A DNA stretch of 64,000 nucleotides from Caldovatus sediminis (GCF_014644455.1 NZ_BMKS01000004.1:361032-425031), one strand, 5' to 3'; shown: positions 50,921 through 60,018, counted from the first letter of the stretch. Made by a program: numbers and translations. Notes: generated by a model not told the origin, from the letters alone.

Positions 50921-52503
50921 CGCCGACGCCTCTTCCCGACGTCTTCCTGCCCTACCAGCAGCGCCTGTGGGCGGCGGTGGACGCGCATCCGGTCGTGGTG
51001 GTCGAGAAGAGCCGCCGCACCGGCTACACCTGGGCCCTCGGCGCGATCGCCGCGGCGCGCGCCGCGCTCGCCCGGGCCGCCGGCGGCTCCGACGTGCTCT
51101 ACATGGGCTACGAGAAGGAGATGACGCGGGAGTTCATCGGCTACGTGGCCGATTGGGCGAAGGCGTTCCAGCTCGCGGCCGGCGCGGTGGAGGAGTTCGT
51201 CTTCGCGGATCCGGACCGGCCCGAGGCGGCGATCGGCGCCTTCCGCATCCGCTTCGCCTCCGGCTTCGAGGTGGTGGCGCTGCCGAGCGTGGCGCGCGCG
51301 CTGCGCGGCAAGCAGGGCCTGGTCATCCTCGACGAGGCGGCGTTCATGGACGACCTGGCCGAGGTGCTGAAGGCGGCGCTGGCGCTGCTGATCTGGGGCG
51401 GCAAGGTGGTCGTCGTCTCGACCCACAACGGCGACAGCAGCCCCTTCAACGCGCTGGTGCAGGACATCCGCGCCGGGCGCCTGCCCTACCACCTCGAGCG
51501 GCTGACCTTCGACGAGGCGCTGGCCGAGGGGCTGTACCGGCGCATCTGCTTCACCACCGGCCAGCCCTGGTCGCCGGAGGCCGAGGCGGAGTGGCGGGCG
51601 GCGATCCTTTCCCGCTACGCCGGCAACGCCGACGAGGAGCTGTTCTGCATCCCCTCCGCCAGCAGCGGGAGCTTCCTGCCCGCGCCGCTGATCGAGGCGC
51701 GCATGGTGGCCGAGATCCCGGTGCTGCGCTGGGAGTGCCGGCCGGACTTCGTCCACTGGCCCGACCACCTGCGCGAGGCCGAGGCCCGCGCGTGGTGCGA
51801 GCGGGAGCTGCTGCCGCAGCTGCAGCGGCTCGACCCGGCGACGCCGCACTGCTTCGGGGAGGACTTCGGGCGCAGCGGCGACCTGACCGTGATCTGGCCC
51901 CTCGCGATCGGCCGCGACCTGGTGCGCCGCACCCCCTTCGTGGCGGAGCTGCGCAACGTGCCCTTCAGCCAGCAGGAGCAGGTGCTGTTCTACCTGGCGG
52001 ACCGGCTGCCGCGGCTGCGCGCCGGCAAGCTCGACGCCCGCGGCAACGGCCAGTTCCTGGCCGAGCGCGCCATGCAGCGCTACGGCGCGGCGCGCATCGA
52101 GCAGGTGATGCTGACCGAGGCCTGGTACCGGGAGCACATGCCGGCCCTGAAGGCGGCGTTCGAGGATGCGACGATCGAGGTGCCGCGGGATCGCGAGATC
52201 CTCTCCGACCTGCGCGCGCTGAGGCTGGTGCGCGGCGTCGCCCGCCTGCCCGAGCAGCGGACGCAGGCGGCCGCGGGGCAGCGCCACGGCGACGCGGCGA
52301 TCGCCGCGGCGCTCGCCTACGCCGCCTCGCGGGCCGAGCCGGAGGAGTACGGCTACCAGGCGGCGCCGGCGCGCGGCCTCGGCCTCGGGGCCCGGGGCGC
52401 GGGGGCGCCGCCGACGGCGCGCGACGAGGAGCGCGAGGACGCGCTGCGCGAGGGCGGCTTCGGCGCCGGCCGCGGCGGGCTGAGGGGGAGGGTGTTCGCA
52501 TGA
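50917..52503 (+). CDS. Phage large terminase (Mu gp28-like)
   Basis: A 528-residue DNA-packaging motor protein. The ATPase half has a deviant Walker A KSRRTGYT (about residues 31-38) and Walker B LVILDEAAF (about 137-145) with a VVVVSTHNG coupling motif. The nuclease half holds GEDFGRSGDLTV (first acid near 312), LDARGNGQF and a late RHGDAAIAAALA acid. It packages DNA by the headful, with host DNA at the ends in Mu. The C-terminal Gly/Arg-rich tail is variable. Confidence 0.87.
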   Translation: MTPTPLPDVFLPYQQRLWAAVDAHPVVVVEKSRRTGYTWALGAIAAARAALARAAGGSDVLYMGYEKEMTREFIGYVADWAKAFQLAAGAVEEFVFADPDRPEAAIGAFRIRFASGFEVVALPSVARALRGKQGLVILDEAAFMDDLAEVLKAALALLIWGGKVVVVSTHNGDSSPFNALVQDIRAGRLPYHLERLTFDEALAEGLYRRICFTTGQPWSPEAEAEWRAAILSRYAGNADEELFCIPSASSGSFLPAPLIEARMVAEIPVLRWECRPDFVHWPDHLREAEARAWCERELLPQLQRLDPATPHCFGEDFGRSGDLTVIWPLAIGRDLVRRTPFVAELRNVPFSQQEQVLFYLADRLPRLRAGKLDARGNGQFLAERAMQRYGAARIEQVMLTEAWYREHMPALKAAFEDATIEVPRDREILSDLRALRLVRGVARLPEQRTQAAAGQRHGDAAIAAALAYAASRAEPEEYGYQAAPARGLGLGARGAGAPPTARDEEREDALREGGFGAGRGGLRGRVFA

Positions 52504-52673
52504 CCGACCGCTTCGAACGGGGCGCGCGCCAGCTCCTGCGCGCCCTCTACCGCGGACCGGGGCGGCGCGGCGGCCGCCATCGCCTGGCCGAGCTGGCCGC
52601 GCGGCGCATGCGCCTCGCGCTGCGGGCGGCGGCGCGATCCGGCCGGGGGCCGGCGGCCGCGGCGGAGGGATAG
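52500..52673 (+). CDS. Small basic phage protein
   Basis: A 57-residue Arg/Ala-rich protein (RQLLRALYRGPGRRGGRHRL and on) between terminase and portal, overlapping the terminase stop and ending directly before the portal ATG. No family recognised; the tight coupling supports expression. Confidence 0.5.
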   Translation: MTDRFERGARQLLRALYRGPGRRGGRHRLAELAARRMRLALRAAARSGRGPAAAAEG

Positions 52674-54260
52674 ATGGCGGCGACGATCCTCGACCCGTCC
52701 GGCCGGCCGGTCCCGCCCGCCGCGCTGCGGCGCCTCGGCGAGCCGGTGGCGGGGCCGACGCTGGCCGGCGTGCGCCCGGTGTTCGCCGGCCATCCGGCCG
52801 AGGGGCTGACGCCGGCGCGGCTCGCCGCGATCCACCGCGCCGCGGCGCAGGGCGACGCGCTCGCCTACCTCGAGCTGGCCGAGGACATCGAGGAGCGCGA
52901 CCTGCACTACGCCGCGGTGCTCGGCACCCGCAAGCGCGCCCTCTGCCAGCTCCCGGTCACGGTGGAGGCGGCGAGCGAGGATCCCGAGCACGTCCGGCAC
53001 GCCGACTTCCTGCGCGAGTGGCTGAAGACCGGGGTGCTCGGCGCGGCGCTGTTCGACCTGCTGGACGCCATCGGCAAGGGCTTCTCGGTGCTCGAGATCG
53101 AGTGGCGCACCGAGCCCGGGATGATCGTGCCGGCCCGGCTGATCTACCGCCCGCAGCGGTGGTTCGGCGTGCCCCTCGAGGACGGCGAGACGATCATGCT
53201 GCGCGAGGGCGTCGGCCTCGCCCCGCTCGCCCCGCACAAGTTCGTGGTGCACAAGCACCCGGCCAAGAGCGGCCTGCCGATGCGCTCCGGCCTGGCGCGG
53301 CTGGTCTCCTGGGCGTGGATGTACAAGAGCTTCACGCTGCGCGACTGGGCGATCTTCTGCCAGAACTACGGCGCCCCGCTGCGCCTCGGCCGCTACGGGC
53401 CGGAGGCGAGCGAGGAGGACCGCCGCGTGCTGTGGCGCGCGGTCGCCAACATCGCCGGCGACTGCGCCGCGATCATCCCGAAGGGGATGGAGATCGAGTT
53501 CGTCGAGGCCGCCGGGCTGAAGGAGGGCGCCGAGCTCTACCTGAAGCGCGCGGACTGGCTCAACCGCGAGATCTCGAAGGCGGTGCTGGGGCAGACCACC
53601 ACCACCGAGGCGATCTCGGGCGGCCACGCGGTGGCGCAGGAGCATCGCCTGGTCCAGGAGGACATCGAGCGCGCCGACGCGGCGATGGTGGCGGTGACGC
53701 TGACGCGCCAGGTCGCGCATCCGATCATCGCCTTCAATTTCGGGCCGCAGGCCGCCTATCCGCAGATCCGCATCGGCCGCCCGGACGAGGTGCCGCTGCG
53801 CGAGCAGGTGGAGGCGCTGCACAAGCTGGTCCCGCTCGGCCTCACGGTCGAGGCGGCGGAGGTGCGCGACCGGCTCGGCCTCTCCGAGCCGGCGCCGGAG
53901 GCCGAGGTGCTCGGCGGCCGCGCGGCGCCGGCGCCGGGGGGCGGACCGCCGCCGGCACCCGCACCGGCGCTGCAGACCACGCTGCGCGGCCTGCTCGCGC
54001 GCCATCTCCGCGAGCCAGAGCCCGACCTGGTGGAGGCGCTGACCGAGCGGCTGGCCGAGGACGCGCAGGGCGCGCTGGCCGGCCTCGCCGCGCCGATCCG
54101 CCGCGCCTTCGAGGAGGCCACCGACATGCAGGACCTGGCGCGGCGGCTGAGCCTGCTGCAGCTCGACCCGCGGGCGCTGGCCGAGGCGATGGGGCGCGGC
54201 CTCGCCCTCGCCCACCTGGTCGGCCAGGCGGCGCTGCTGGACGAGCTGCGGCGCGGCTGA
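52674..54260 (+). CDS. Phage portal protein, DUF935 (Mu gp29-like)
   Basis: A 528-residue portal that forms the DNA entry ring. DUF935 landmarks are DIEERDLHYAAVLGTRKRAL near residue 70, FSVLEIEWRT, WMYKSFTLRDWAIFCQNYG near 225, AIIPKGMEIEFVEA and LGQTTTTEAISGGHAVAQEH near 310-330. The C-terminal 100 residues have a Pro/Ala linker and helices. The ATG abuts the previous TAG. Confidence 0.87.
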   Translation: MAATILDPSGRPVPPAALRRLGEPVAGPTLAGVRPVFAGHPAEGLTPARLAAIHRAAAQGDALAYLELAEDIEERDLHYAAVLGTRKRALCQLPVTVEAASEDPEHVRHADFLREWLKTGVLGAALFDLLDAIGKGFSVLEIEWRTEPGMIVPARLIYRPQRWFGVPLEDGETIMLREGVGLAPLAPHKFVVHKHPAKSGLPMRSGLARLVSWAWMYKSFTLRDWAIFCQNYGAPLRLGRYGPEASEEDRRVLWRAVANIAGDCAAIIPKGMEIEFVEAAGLKEGAELYLKRADWLNREISKAVLGQTTTTEAISGGHAVAQEHRLVQEDIERADAAMVAVTLTRQVAHPIIAFNFGPQAAYPQIRIGRPDEVPLREQVEALHKLVPLGLTVEAAEVRDRLGLSEPAPEAEVLGGRAAPAPGGGPPPAPAPALQTTLRGLLARHLREPEPDLVEALTERLAEDAQGALAGLAAPIRRAFEEATDMQDLARRLSLLQLDPRALAEAMGRGLALAHLVGQAALLDELRRG

Positions 54261-54273
54261 GCGCGGGCGCAGC

Positions 54274-55569
54274 ATGTCCGGCAGCACCGCCGCCACCGGC
54301 ACCGCGGCGGGCATCGGCCTGCCGTTCCGCGAGGCGATCGCGTTCTTCCTGCAGAAGACCAACACGCCGACCCGGCGCTGGACCGATGTCTGGCGCGCCG
54401 CGCACAGCCGCAGCTTCATGGTGGCCGGGGCCGCCTCCGACGCGCTGCTCGCCGACTTCCGCGCGGAGATCGCGCGCGCGCTCGAGCAGGGCACCACGCT
54501 GGCCGAGTTCCGCACGCGCTTCGACGAGATCGTCGCCCGCCACGGCTGGGTGCACGCCGGCGCGCCGGGCTGGCGCGCGCGCATCATCTACGAGACCAAC
54601 CTCTCCACCGCCTACAGCGCCGGCCGCTACGCGCAGATGACCGAGCCGGAGACGCTCGCGGCCTACCCGTACTGGCAGTACGTGCACTCGCGCGCGCGGC
54701 ACCCGCGCCGCCAGCACCAGGCCTGGGACGGGCTGGTGCTGCGCGCCGACGACCCGTTCTGGAAGACCCACTACCCCCCGAACGGCTGGCGCTGCGGCTG
54801 CCGGGTGCGCCCGCTCTCGGCCCGCGGGCTGGCGCGCCAGGGCCGCAGCGGGCCGGACACGGCGCCACCCGTCGTCACGCGGCCCTGGACCAACCCGAGC
54901 ACCGGCCGGGTCGAGCAGGTGCCGGAGGGGATCGATCCCGGCTTCGACTACAACCCCGGCGAGGCCTGGCGCGGCCCGCCCGAGATCCCGGGCGGGGGGC
55001 GCTGGCAGGCCCCGCCGCGCGGCTACCCGCCGCCGGCGCCGGAACCGCTGCCGCCGCCGGCCTCGGCGCCGGGGGAGACCTATCGGGCGTGGCTGGCGCG
55101 GCGCGAGGCGGCGGGCTTCCGGCCGGACGGCAGTGTCCAGCCGCTGGGCGAGCTGCCGCAGGCCGCGGTGGCGGCGCTGGCTGCGCGCGGCCGGCCGCCC
55201 GCCACGACGGCGGTGGCGATCACCGCCGAGCAGCTGCGCCACCTCGCCCGCGATGCCAAGGCGCGGGCGGGCAAGGCGATCCCGCTGGCCGACCTGCGGC
55301 GCCTGCCCGAGCTGGTCGCCGCCCCGGAGGCGGTTCTGATCGAGCGGCGCACCGGCGCCCTGCTGCTGGTGTTCACCCCCTCCGATCCGGCGCTGGCGCG
55401 CGTGGGCAAGCTGGTCGTGCACCTCGACTTCGTCGCCAAGGTGCGGGAGGGCACGGCGGGCGGCGCGCGGCGCGCGCGCCTCTTCAACGGGGTGAAGAGC
55501 GGCGGACTGGTGGATCCCGGCCAGCTCCGCCGCCGGAGCGAATACGAGGTGATTGATGGTCGGGTGTAG
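54274..55569 (+). CDS. Phage head morphogenesis protein (Mu gp30/MuF) with C-terminal extension
   Basis: A 431-residue protein. The N-terminal 240 residues are the MuF head-assembly domain: AIAFFLQKTNTPTRRWTDVW, YETNLSTAYSAGRYAQM, PRRQHQAWDGLVLRADDPFW and the Cys/His-type WRCGCRVRPLS. A Pro-rich linker (about 250-280) leads to a separate C-terminal domain of about 110 residues with IPLADLRRLPELVAAPEAVL and KLVVHLDFVAKV. MuF proteins often carry C-terminal toxin or nuclease domains of the PBECR (Barnase-EndoU-ColicinE5/D-RelE-like) type, and this end fits that layout. Its activity is unproven. Confidence 0.82.
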   Translation: MSGSTAATGTAAGIGLPFREAIAFFLQKTNTPTRRWTDVWRAAHSRSFMVAGAASDALLADFRAEIARALEQGTTLAEFRTRFDEIVARHGWVHAGAPGWRARIIYETNLSTAYSAGRYAQMTEPETLAAYPYWQYVHSRARHPRRQHQAWDGLVLRADDPFWKTHYPPNGWRCGCRVRPLSARGLARQGRSGPDTAPPVVTRPWTNPSTGRVEQVPEGIDPGFDYNPGEAWRGPPEIPGGGRWQAPPRGYPPPAPEPLPPPASAPGETYRAWLARREAAGFRPDGSVQPLGELPQAAVAALAARGRPPATTAVAITAEQLRHLARDAKARAGKAIPLADLRRLPELVAAPEAVLIERRTGALLLVFTPSDPALARVGKLVVHLDFVAKVREGTAGGARRARLFNGVKSGGLVDPGQLRRRSEYEVIDGRV

Positions 55570-55713
55570 CCGGGGGGGTACGCCACGCCCCTCAAGGTCT
55601 CGACGGCTGCCAGGGCCGGACGACCAGGCCGATACAGCGTTACGCGGACCCGGCTACGCCCTGGAGTATGGGAGGCGCGGCGGGCCGTTTCCAGCGGCCG
55701 GGCGGCCAGGCTG

Positions 55714-56226
55714 ATGGCCGGCGCCACCATCCGCGTCGAGATCCAGGACCGCGCGCTGCGCCGCGCCCTCGCGCGGTGGATCCGCCTCGACCGCGACCCG
55801 CGGCCGCTGCTGCGCGCGATCGGCGTCGGCCTGGCCGAGAACGTGCGCGACCGGATCGCCGCCGGCGAGGATCCGGAGGGCAACCCCTGGACGCCGCTCC
55901 ACCCCGCCTACGCGGCGCTGAAGCGCGGGCCCGGGATCCTGCGCGAGGCCGGCATGCGCGGCGGCCTGCAGGGGAGCGTCACCTTCGACGTCGCGGGGCG
56001 CGAGGTCGCGGTCGGCACCAGCAAGATCTACGGCGCCGCGCACCAGTTCGGCGCCACGATCCGGGCGAAGCGCGCGCCGCGGCTGGTCTTCCGCACGCCG
56101 GACGGGAAGGCGTGGGGCGCGGCGCAGGAGGTGACGATCCCGGCCCGCCCCTATCTCGGCCTCTCGCGGGCCGACGAGGGGACGATCCTGGAGGTGGCCG
56201 AGACGTTCTTCGCGCGCGGGCCCTGA
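55714..56226 (+). CDS. Phage virion morphogenesis protein (Mu gpG-like)
   Basis: A 170-residue protein of the gpG/tail-completion family (PF05069): TIRVEIQDRALRRALARWI at the start, GEDPEGNPWTPLHPAYAALK near residue 50, GTSKIYGAAHQFGATI near 105, and IPARPYLGLS near the end. In Mu, G is a minor head-tail joining protein. The 144-base gap before it has no recognised feature. Confidence 0.83.
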   Translation: MAGATIRVEIQDRALRRALARWIRLDRDPRPLLRAIGVGLAENVRDRIAAGEDPEGNPWTPLHPAYAALKRGPGILREAGMRGGLQGSVTFDVAGREVAVGTSKIYGAAHQFGATIRAKRAPRLVFRTPDGKAWGAAQEVTIPARPYLGLSRADEGTILEVAETFFARGP

Positions 56227-56295
56227 GCGGCGGCCGCCATCGCCCGGGAAGGCGGCGCCGTGGCATCATCGCGGGGACGGGACGGGAGGGTCGGC

Positions 56296-56838
56296 ATGCG
56301 CCGGGCGGTGCGACGAGGGGCGGGCGGAATGGCGGCGGCGGACCGCCGCGCGGTCGGCGCGCGCATCGCCGAGGCGCGCGCCGCGCGCGGCCTCACGGTC
56401 CATGGCCTCGCCTGCGCCGTCGGCTTCGGCCTCCGCGCGGCACAGATCGTGCGCTGGGAAGCCGGCAGGAGCCGGCCGCCGAGCACGCTGATGGGGCTCC
56501 TCGCGAGTGCGCTCGGCGTGCCCCGCGAATGGCTGAGCGAAGGCATCGGCCCGAGCCCCTTCGTCCGGCCGCCTCAGGACCCCCGGGCGAGCGGGAGCTT
56601 CGCCTATCGGCTGACCACGGCGCGCGTCGGCGCCGGGCTCACCCTTGCCGCGCTCGCCGCAGCGGCCAGGGTGCCCATCGGCCGGCTGCGCGCCTGGGAG
56701 TGGGGCGATGGCGCGGCGGAGGCCGCCGAGCTCGTGGCGCTCGCCGCCGCCCTCGGTGTGGACCCGGAGTGGTTGGGCGGGGCGCGCCCCCCAGGCGGCC
56801 CCGGGACATGGGTCGCGCCGGCCCAAAGAGGCCACTAA
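56296..56838 (+). CDS. Tandem XRE helix-turn-helix protein (likely moron)
   Basis: A 180-residue protein with two XRE-like domains in a row. The first is RIAEARAARGLTVHGLACAV to PREWLSEGIG (about residues 20-80), the second AYRLTTARVGAGLTLAALAA to DPEWLGGARP (about 105-170). It stands between the gpG and protease genes, where Mu has no gene, and has its own start with GGGAGGG 5 bases upstream. This placement is typical of a moron, a gene inserted into the late operon and used in lysogeny. It may control host genes or superinfection. Target unknown. Confidence 0.72.
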   Translation: MRRAVRRGAGGMAAADRRAVGARIAEARAARGLTVHGLACAVGFGLRAAQIVRWEAGRSRPPSTLMGLLASALGVPREWLSEGIGPSPFVRPPQDPRASGSFAYRLTTARVGAGLTLAALAAAARVPIGRLRAWEWGDGAAEAAELVALAAALGVDPEWLGGARPPGGPGTWVAPAQRGH

Positions 56839-57006
56839 GAGGCGGTTCTAAATTCTTCCGGCTAGGGCACTACCCCCCCGCGCGAAGGCGGCCTCTACGG
56901 CCCGGAAAATCGGTCGGGCGCGGACAGCCCCCGGAACCCCTCCGCGGGGGCCTGCGGTTCGCGCCCGCATCGGCGGGCGTCGCGGCGGGGTGCCCGGGCG
57001 CCCATT

Positions 57007-58065
57007 GTGCGCGCGATGCTGATCGTCTCCCTCCACGGCACGCTGCCCGAGGCCGGCACCGCCGGCGTGCCGGAGTGGGTGCACCTGATCCCCGCCGGCA
57101 CGGTGCGCGGCGCCGACGGCCGCGGGCCCTACACGCTGCGCGATCCGGCGGCGGTGATCCGCGCCTCGATGGCCGCGGGGCGGCTGCCGATCGACGAGAA
57201 CCACGCCACCGACCTGGCCATGCGCACCGGCGGCGCCGCCCCGGCGCGCGGCTGGATCGTCGCGCTGGAGGCGCGCGCGGACGGCATCTGGGGCCGGGTC
57301 GAATGGACGCCGGCCGGCCAGGCGCTGCTCGCCGAGCGCGCCTACCGCGGCATCTCGCCCGCCCTCGTCGTGGACCGGGCGACGGGCGAGGTCCGGCAGC
57401 TGCTGCGGGCGGCGCTGACCAACACGCCGAACCTGCCGCAGCTCGCCACCCTCCACACCACCCAGGAGCAGGGGCTTCCGATGGACCTGACGAAGCTCCG
57501 CAAGGCGCTCGGCCTGGCGGAGGATGCGGACGAGGCGGCGCTTCTCGCCGCCGCCGAGGCGGCGCGGATCGCCGTCGAGACGCAGGCGCGGCAGCTCCGC
57601 CGGATCGCCGAGGCGGCGCAGGTGCCGAACCCCGAGGCGGCCGACGCCGAGCAGATCGTCACCGCGCTGCAGACGCAGGCCGCGGCCGCCGCCGACGCCG
57701 GGCAGCTGGCGCGGGAGGTGGTGGCGCTGCAGGCCCAGATCGCGGCGCTGCAGCAGGAGCGGGCGCGCGAGCGCGCGATCGCCGCGGTGGACGCGGCGAT
57801 CCGCGCCGGCAAGCCGATCCCGGCGGTGCTGCGCGAGCACTACATCGCGCGCCACGTCCAGGATCCGGCGGGCGTCGAGAAGGAGCTCGCGGCCCTGCCG
57901 TCGCTGCACGGCGGCGGCCTCGGCGGCCGCGTGCCGCCGCCGCCGGGCGCCGGCCAGGCCGGGCTGGGCGCGGACGAGGCCGAGGTCGTCGCCCTGCTGG
58001 GCCTCGATCCGGAGGCCTTCGCCAAGGAGAAGGCCCGCCTGGGCCAGATCGCGGGAGCCGCCTGA
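57007..58065 (+). CDS. Phage head maturation protease (Mu I-like) with scaffold part
   Basis: A 352-residue protein. Residues 1-155 are the protease: WVHLIPAG, LPIDENHATDLAMRTG (probable catalytic His), and AYRGISPALVVD (probable catalytic Ser), as in the Mu I / peptidase U35 group. Residues 160-352 are a helical, Ala/Glu/Gln-rich scaffold. The start is a GTG at 57007 or an ATG at 57016; neither has a strong ribosome site. The scaffold part can also be made alone from an internal ATG at 57481. Confidence 0.82.
   Translation: MRAMLIVSLHGTLPEAGTAGVPEWVHLIPAGTVRGADGRGPYTLRDPAAVIRASMAAGRLPIDENHATDLAMRTGGAAPARGWIVALEARADGIWGRVEWTPAGQALLAERAYRGISPALVVDRATGEVRQLLRAALTNTPNLPQLATLHTTQEQGLPMDLTKLRKALGLAEDADEAALLAAAEAARIAVETQARQLRRIAEAAQVPNPEAADAEQIVTALQTQAAAAADAGQLAREVVALQAQIAALQQERARERAIAAVDAAIRAGKPIPAVLREHYIARHVQDPAGVEKELAALPSLHGGGLGGRVPPPPGAGQAGLGADEAEVVALLGLDPEAFAKEKARLGQIAGAA
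57481..58065 (+). CDS. Nested capsid scaffold protein (Mu Z-like)
   Basis: An in-frame internal start, ATG at 57481 (MDLTKLRKALGLAEDADEAA), has CAGGAG upstream and begins exactly where the protease domain ends. It would yield the 194-residue scaffold alone. Mu makes its scaffold Z from inside I in the same way. The product is a coiled-coil protein with QLAREVVALQAQIAALQQER. Expression from this site is inferred from the layout. Confidence 0.65.
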   Translation: MDLTKLRKALGLAEDADEAALLAAAEAARIAVETQARQLRRIAEAAQVPNPEAADAEQIVTALQTQAAAAADAGQLAREVVALQAQIAALQQERARERAIAAVDAAIRAGKPIPAVLREHYIARHVQDPAGVEKELAALPSLHGGGLGGRVPPPPGAGQAGLGADEAEVVALLGLDPEAFAKEKARLGQIAGAA

Positions 58066-58455
58066 ATGACCGCGCTGAGCCGAGACCGCAACACGCCCGA
58101 GCGCTCGGGCCACACCTACACCTTCCCGGTGAAGGCCGGCGAGACGATCTGGCGCGGCGCCCTGGTCATGCTCGAGGCCGGCGAGGCGGTGGCGGGCCGG
58201 ACGGCGACCGGCCTGGTCGCCGCCGGGCGCGCCGAGACCGGCACCGCCGAGGATCCGGGCCGGGTCACCGTCCGCCGCGGCGTGTTCCGCTTCGCCAACG
58301 CCGGCGGCGGCGACGCCGTCACCGACGCCGACTACGGCGCGGCGGTCTACTGCGTGGACGACCAGACGGTCGCGCGGACCAGCGGCGGCGGCACCCGTTC
58401 GGCCGCGGGCATCTGCCGGGGCGTGGACGCCGCCGGCGTCTGGGTCGAGATCTGA
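58066..58455 (+). CDS. Phage head decoration-type protein
   Basis: A 129-residue beta-rich protein between the protease/scaffold and the major head protein. HTYTFPVKAGETIWRGALVM near the start and AVTDADYGAAVYCVDDQTVA in the second half resemble capsid cement proteins of the DUF2190-like group found in Mu-like phages. The ATG abuts the previous stop (TGAATG). Confidence 0.65.
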   Translation: MTALSRDRNTPERSGHTYTFPVKAGETIWRGALVMLEAGEAVAGRTATGLVAAGRAETGTAEDPGRVTVRRGVFRFANAGGGDAVTDADYGAAVYCVDDQTVARTSGGGTRSAAGICRGVDAAGVWVEI

Positions 58456-58470
58456 GGAGGCCGCCCCGCC

Positions 58471-59364
58471 ATGCTGATCAACAGCGCCAATCTGCGCACG
58501 CTCTACACCGGCTTCTCGGCGGCCTTCCAGGACGGCTTCGCCGGGGTGCAGCCGCTCTACGCCCGCGTCGCGACGACGGTGCCGAGCGCGACGCGCCAGA
58601 ACGAGTACGGCTGGCTCGGCCAGTTCCCGCGCATCCGCGAGTGGATCGGGGACCGGGTCGTGCACGGCCTGGCCACCCATGACTACGCCATCAAGAACAA
58701 GTCCTGGGAGCTGACCATCGCGGTCAAGCGCGACGACATCGAGGACGACAACGTCGGCATCCTCACGCCGCTGTTCCAGGAGATGGGGCGCGCCACCGCC
58801 GCCTTCCCGGACGAGCTGGTCTGGCCGCTGCTGAAGGCCGGCTTCACCACGCCCTGCTACGACGGCCAGTACTTCTTCGACACCGACCACCCGGTGCTGG
58901 ACGCGGACGGCAACACCGTCTCGGTCAGCAACAGCGGCGGCGGCAGCGGGACGCCGTGGTTCCTGCTCGACGTCAGCCGCCCGCTGAAGCCGATCATCTT
59001 CCAGCAGCGCCGGGCCTTCGAGTTCCGCCGCATGGACGCCCCGACCGACGAGGTGGTGTTCGACCGCGCCGAGTACCGCTACGGGGTGGACGGCCGCTGC
59101 AACGTCGGCTTCGGCTTCTGGCAGCTCGCCTACGGCTCCCGCCAGACGCTCGACAAGGCGGCCTACAAGGCGGCGCGCGAGGCGCTGATGGCGATGAAGG
59201 GCGACCATGGCCGCCCGCTCGGCATCATGCCGAACCTGCTCGTGGTGCCGCCCGCGCTCGAGGGCAGCGCGCTCGAGATCCTGAACGCCGAGCGCGACGC
59301 CGCCGGCGCGACCAACGTCTACCGGGGCACGGCCGAGCTGCTGGTGGTGCCGTGGCTGGCCTGA
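58471..59364 (+). CDS. Major head protein (Mu gpT-like)
   Basis: A 297-residue capsid protein. Mu T landmarks are NLRTLYTGFSAAFQDGFAG near the start, YGWLGQFPRIREWIGDR near residue 46, KNKSWELTIAVKRDDIEDD near 75 and YFFDTDHPVLDADGN near 130. The WPLLKAG and RAFEFRRMD blocks follow. AGGAGG lies 10-15 bases before the ATG, as expected for a highly expressed gene. Confidence 0.9.
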   Translation: MLINSANLRTLYTGFSAAFQDGFAGVQPLYARVATTVPSATRQNEYGWLGQFPRIREWIGDRVVHGLATHDYAIKNKSWELTIAVKRDDIEDDNVGILTPLFQEMGRATAAFPDELVWPLLKAGFTTPCYDGQYFFDTDHPVLDADGNTVSVSNSGGGSGTPWFLLDVSRPLKPIIFQQRRAFEFRRMDAPTDEVVFDRAEYRYGVDGRCNVGFGFWQLAYGSRQTLDKAAYKAAREALMAMKGDHGRPLGIMPNLLVVPPALEGSALEILNAERDAAGATNVYRGTAELLVVPWLA

Positions 59365-59579
59365 TCGTGATCCGCTGCCGCCGGCCCGGCTTCCGTCGGG
59401 CCGGCCTCGCGCATCCGGAGCGGGCCGAGTATCCGGCCGGCTTCTTCACGGCGGCGCAGCTCGCGCAGCTGCGCGCCGAGCCGATGCTCGAGGTGCGCGA
59501 GCTCGCCGCCGGCGAGGCGGCGGCGGAGGCGCCGGCCAGGCCGGCCCGCGCCGCGCCCGCCCCCCGGCAGCGGGGCTGA
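59352..59579 (+). CDS. HI1506-related phage protein (Mu gp35-like)
   Basis: A 75-residue protein with IRCRRPGFRRAGLAHPERAE and FFTAAQLAQLRAEPMLEVRE, the pattern of the HI1506/gp35 family. The GTG at 59352 overlaps the end of the major head gene; a GTG at 59367 is an alternative. The Ala/Pro/Arg tail is extra. Its role in the virion is unknown. Confidence 0.65.
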   Translation: MAGLIVIRCRRPGFRRAGLAHPERAEYPAGFFTAAQLAQLRAEPMLEVRELAAGEAAAEAPARPARAAPAPRQRG

Positions 59580-59583
59580 CGCC

Positions 59584-60018
59584 ATGCCCTACGCCACCGT
59601 CGCGGACATGCTGGCGCGGTTCGGCGAGGCGGAGCTGACCCGCCTCACCGCCGCCGAGGGCGCGCTCGACGGCGGCGTCGTCACCGAGCGGGTGGAGACC
59701 GCGCTCGCCGAGGCCACCGGCCTGATCGACAGCTACCTGCGGCGCCGCTGGGCGGTGCCGCTCGCGGCGCCGGTGCCGGTTGAGATCGTGCGCGCCTGCT
59801 GCGTGCTCGCCCGCTACGACCTGGCGCACGGCGAGCAGCGCGAGCCCTCGGAGCAGATGCGGCTCGCGCGCAAGGAGGTCATCGAGTGGCTGGCGGCGCT
59901 CGCCGACGGGGCCGCCGCGCTCGACGGCGCGGTGCCGGCGGCGGGCGCCGCGGGCGCCGGCGCCATGGCGAGCGACCGCGCCCGCGCCTTCTCGGCCGAG
60001 AGCCTGCGGGGCTGGTGA
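59584..60018 (+). CDS. DUF1320 family protein (Mu gp36-like)
   Basis: A 144-residue helical protein with the DUF1320 pattern: PYATVADMLARFGEAELTRL, ETALAEATGLIDSYLRRRWA and PVEIVRACCVLARYDLAHG. It is expected to be a head-tail connector. The C-terminal 35 residues are Ala-rich. Stop and next start share bases (TGATG). Confidence 0.83.
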   Translation: MPYATVADMLARFGEAELTRLTAAEGALDGGVVTERVETALAEATGLIDSYLRRRWAVPLAAPVPVEIVRACCVLARYDLAHGEQREPSEQMRLARKEVIEWLAALADGAAALDGAVPAAGAAGAGAMASDRARAFSAESLRGW

